Assembly (NCBI GenBank): GCA_023150615.1
Contig: JAKLKO010000001.1
Coordinates: forward strand, 1 to 64,000
Source of the DNA: Phycisphaerae bacterium
GTDB taxonomy: Bacteria; Planctomycetota; Phycisphaerae; UBA1845; UTPLA1
Direction: 5' to 3'
Length of the DNA: 64,000 bases
In this document: positions 62,684 through 64,000 of the stretch, piece by piece
Numbering within the stretch: position 1 is the stretch's first letter
Layout: the number at the start of each line of letters is the position of its first letter
Notes under the pieces: model-generated
Seen by the model: the letters and a program-made list of their open reading frames with translations, nothing else
Told to the model about the DNA's origin: nothing
The model's database searches: none
Translations under genes and position numbers: made by a program

Positions 62684-63268
62684 CTACGCGCCGCCGCCGG
62701 CGCCGGCGAACGCCTTGCCGGCCTTGCGGCGGATCTGCTCACCCGCGTACCGGATGCCCTTGCCCTGGTACGGCTCGGGCGGCCGGACGTCCTTGATCGT
62801 CCGCACGAATTGGCCGACCACCTGCTTGTCGATGCCCACGACCTCAAACTTCGCCGGCACTTCGTTGCCCTTCGTCGCCGGCACTTCGATTTCGACCTTC
62901 ACGCCCGACGGGATCTCCAGATCGACCGTGTGCGCGAAGCCCACCGACAACTGGAGCTTGTTGCCCACGACCTTGCAGCTGTAGCCCGTGCCGTAGATCT
63001 CCAGCTTGCGGCTGAAACCCTGCGTCACGCCGCGCACCATGTTGTTCAGCAACGCCCGCGTCGTGCCGTGCAGCGCCCGATGCGCCCGAGACTCGCCGAG
63101 CCGGGACACCTGCAGCGCCCCGCTCTTCGCGTCGTGCAGCACCTGAACCTCCGGCGCGTGCGTCCAGCTCAGGTTGCCCTTCGGGCCGGTGATCTTCACA
63201 GTCCGGCCCCGGATGTCGACCTTCACGCCCGACGGAACCTCGACCGGTTTCTTGCCTATCCGAGACAT
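62684..63268 (-). CDS. rplF: 50S ribosomal protein L6
   Basis: 194 residues from ATG 63268 ([19 protein letters not shown]). Two L6 repeats are seen, with [41 protein letters not shown] and the C-terminal [24 protein letters not shown]. The frame's extension to 63334 has no L6 homology and is not used. Confidence 0.97.
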   Translation of the reverse strand: MSRIGKKPVEVPSGVKVDIRGRTVKITGPKGNLSWTHAPEVQVLHDAKSGALQVSRLGESRAHRALHGTTRALLNNMVRGVTQGFSRKLEIYGTGYSCKVVGNKLQLSVGFAHTVDLEIPSGVKVEIEVPATKGNEVPAKFEVVGIDKQVVGQFVRTIKDVRPPEPYQGKGIRYAGEQIRRKAGKAFAGAGGGA

Positions 63269-63285
63269 CGCACACCCTGGTCCGA

Positions 63286-63681
63286 CTATGCCACCGTGCA
63301 GATCAGTTCGCCGCCGACGCGCAGCTCCCGGCACTTGCGGTCGCTCAGCACGCCGCGGCTGGTCGACAGGATCGCAATTCCCATCCCGTCCTCGACGCGC
63401 GGCAGCTTCTCGACGCCCACGTACAGCCGGCGGCCGCCCTTCGACTCCCGTCGCACCGAGCGGATCACCTGCTCGCCGCGCGGACCGTATTTCAGCGTGA
63501 TCCGCAGCAACCCCTGCTTGTCGTCCGCGATCTCATCCACGTCCTGGATGTAGCCCTCCTCGCGCAGGACCCGGCACACATCCAGCTTCAGTCGACTCCG
63601 CGGCACCAGCACCTGCTTCGCCCGGTTGCGCGTCGCGTTACGGATTCGCGTCAACAGGTCTGCGATCGGATCGCTCCACAT
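63286..63681 (-). CDS. rpsH: 30S ribosomal protein S8
   Basis: 131 residues: MWSDPIADLLTRIRNATRN at the start, GYIQDVDE, and the C-terminal GMGIAILSTSRGVLSDRKCRELRVGGELICTVA. A standard S8, which in many bacteria also represses the spc operon. Confidence 0.97.
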   Translation of the reverse strand: MWSDPIADLLTRIRNATRNRAKQVLVPRSRLKLDVCRVLREEGYIQDVDEIADDKQGLLRITLKYGPRGEQVIRSVRRESKGGRRLYVGVEKLPRVEDGMGIAILSTSRGVLSDRKCRELRVGGELICTVA

Positions 63682-63706
63682 ACGTCTTGCCTCACCCGTT
63701 CCGGGA

Positions 63707-63892
63707 CTACCAGCTCGCCTTCTTCACGCCCGGGATCAACCCGCCGCTCGCCATGTTCCGGAAGCAGATGCGGCACAGCCGAAACTTCCGATACACCGCG
63801 CGCGATCGTCCGCAGACCTGGCACCGCGTGTACTTCCGCGTGCTGAACTTCGGCGGACGCGCCGACTTGATCCGTAGCGACTTGCGAGCCAT
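63707..63892 (-). CDS. rpsN: 30S ribosomal protein S14, type Z (zinc form)
   Basis: 61 residues with [23 protein letters not shown], a CxxC...CxxC zinc ribbon, and the [11 protein letters not shown] end. The short, zinc-containing type of S14. Confidence 0.97.
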   Translation of the reverse strand: MARKSLRIKSARPPKFSTRKYTRCQVCGRSRAVYRKFRLCRICFRNMASGGLIPGVKKASW

Positions 63893-63925
63893 GCGGCCTC
63901 CAAACTCCCTCGGTCCGGCCGACGC

Positions 63926-64000
63926 CTAGGACCGGAACGGCAATCCCATCTTCTTCAGCAGCAGCAGCGCCTCGCGGTCGTTGCGCGCCGTCGTCACCAT
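63926..64000 (-). CDS. rplE: 50S ribosomal protein L5, C-terminal end (partial)
   Basis: The last 24 codons before TAG (63926-63928): VTTARNDREALLLLKKMGLPF, the expected C-terminus of L5. The rest of the gene is outside the window. It sits directly upstream of rpsN, as in the standard spc order. Confidence 0.85.
   Translation of the reverse strand: MVTTARNDREALLLLKKMGLPFRS

Overview
The window is a GC-rich, gene-dense bacterial chromosome segment. The best reading is a planctomycete (Planctomycetota, perhaps a Phycisphaerae relative). This is an inference from a very large secreted protease with a C-terminal dockerin-like calcium-binding repeat, a spc ribosomal operon without rpmD and infA, many GTG/TTG starts, and the character of the tmRNA-borne island. 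No rRNA or marker was available to settle it.

Layout. (1) 1-18351: the end of a transporter, then a long minus-strand operon for a type IV pilus/type II secretion-like machine. In transcription order it holds the major pseudopilin, a terminator, minor pilins, a small membrane protein, PilM-N-O-P, the secretin, a TPR lipoprotein, a histidine kinase, a receiver, an HD-GYP protein, a STAS protein, PilB and PilC. The signalling genes are stitched into the assembly genes by 4-base overlaps, and an HD-GYP enzyme shares the operon with an ATPase carrying MshEN (cyclic-di-GMP-binding) motifs. (2) 18425-34732: mixed housekeeping and unknown genes: a CodA-like deaminase, an ArsR/SRPBCC operon with a clear operator, uvrA, an EF-G-like GTPase, an SDR oxidoreductase, TPR proteins, holA and a methyltransferase-like protein.

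(3) 34796-42193: a tmRNA gene (ssrA) whose 3' end is the attachment site of a 7 kb integrated element, bounded by a 22-base direct repeat. All its genes lie on the minus strand: a protein of unknown function, an excisionase-like HTH protein, a Prim-Pol/DUF3987 replication protein, four small or unknown proteins, and last a tyrosine integrase that reads through the attachment site. The integrase's natural C-terminal tail is stranded at the other end of the element, in frame with the repeat, so integration and excision exchange its C-terminus.

(4) 42281-54623: an O-methyltransferase, a 1740-residue secreted subtilisin with dockerin, trpBA, a tandem-ACT protein, a large secreted CARDB/NHL protein and a HIT-family hydrolase. 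(5) 54660-64000: the spc-alpha ribosomal operon on the minus strand (rplE, rpsN type Z, rpsH, rplF, rplR, rpsE, rplO, secY, adk, map, rpmJ, rpsM, rpsK, rpsD, rpoA, rplQ), lacking rpmD and infA at their usual places.

Several start codons sit within 4-8 bases of a -10 element, so leaderless transcripts look common here. Protein functions are assigned by family recognition from sequence alone; no database search was run.
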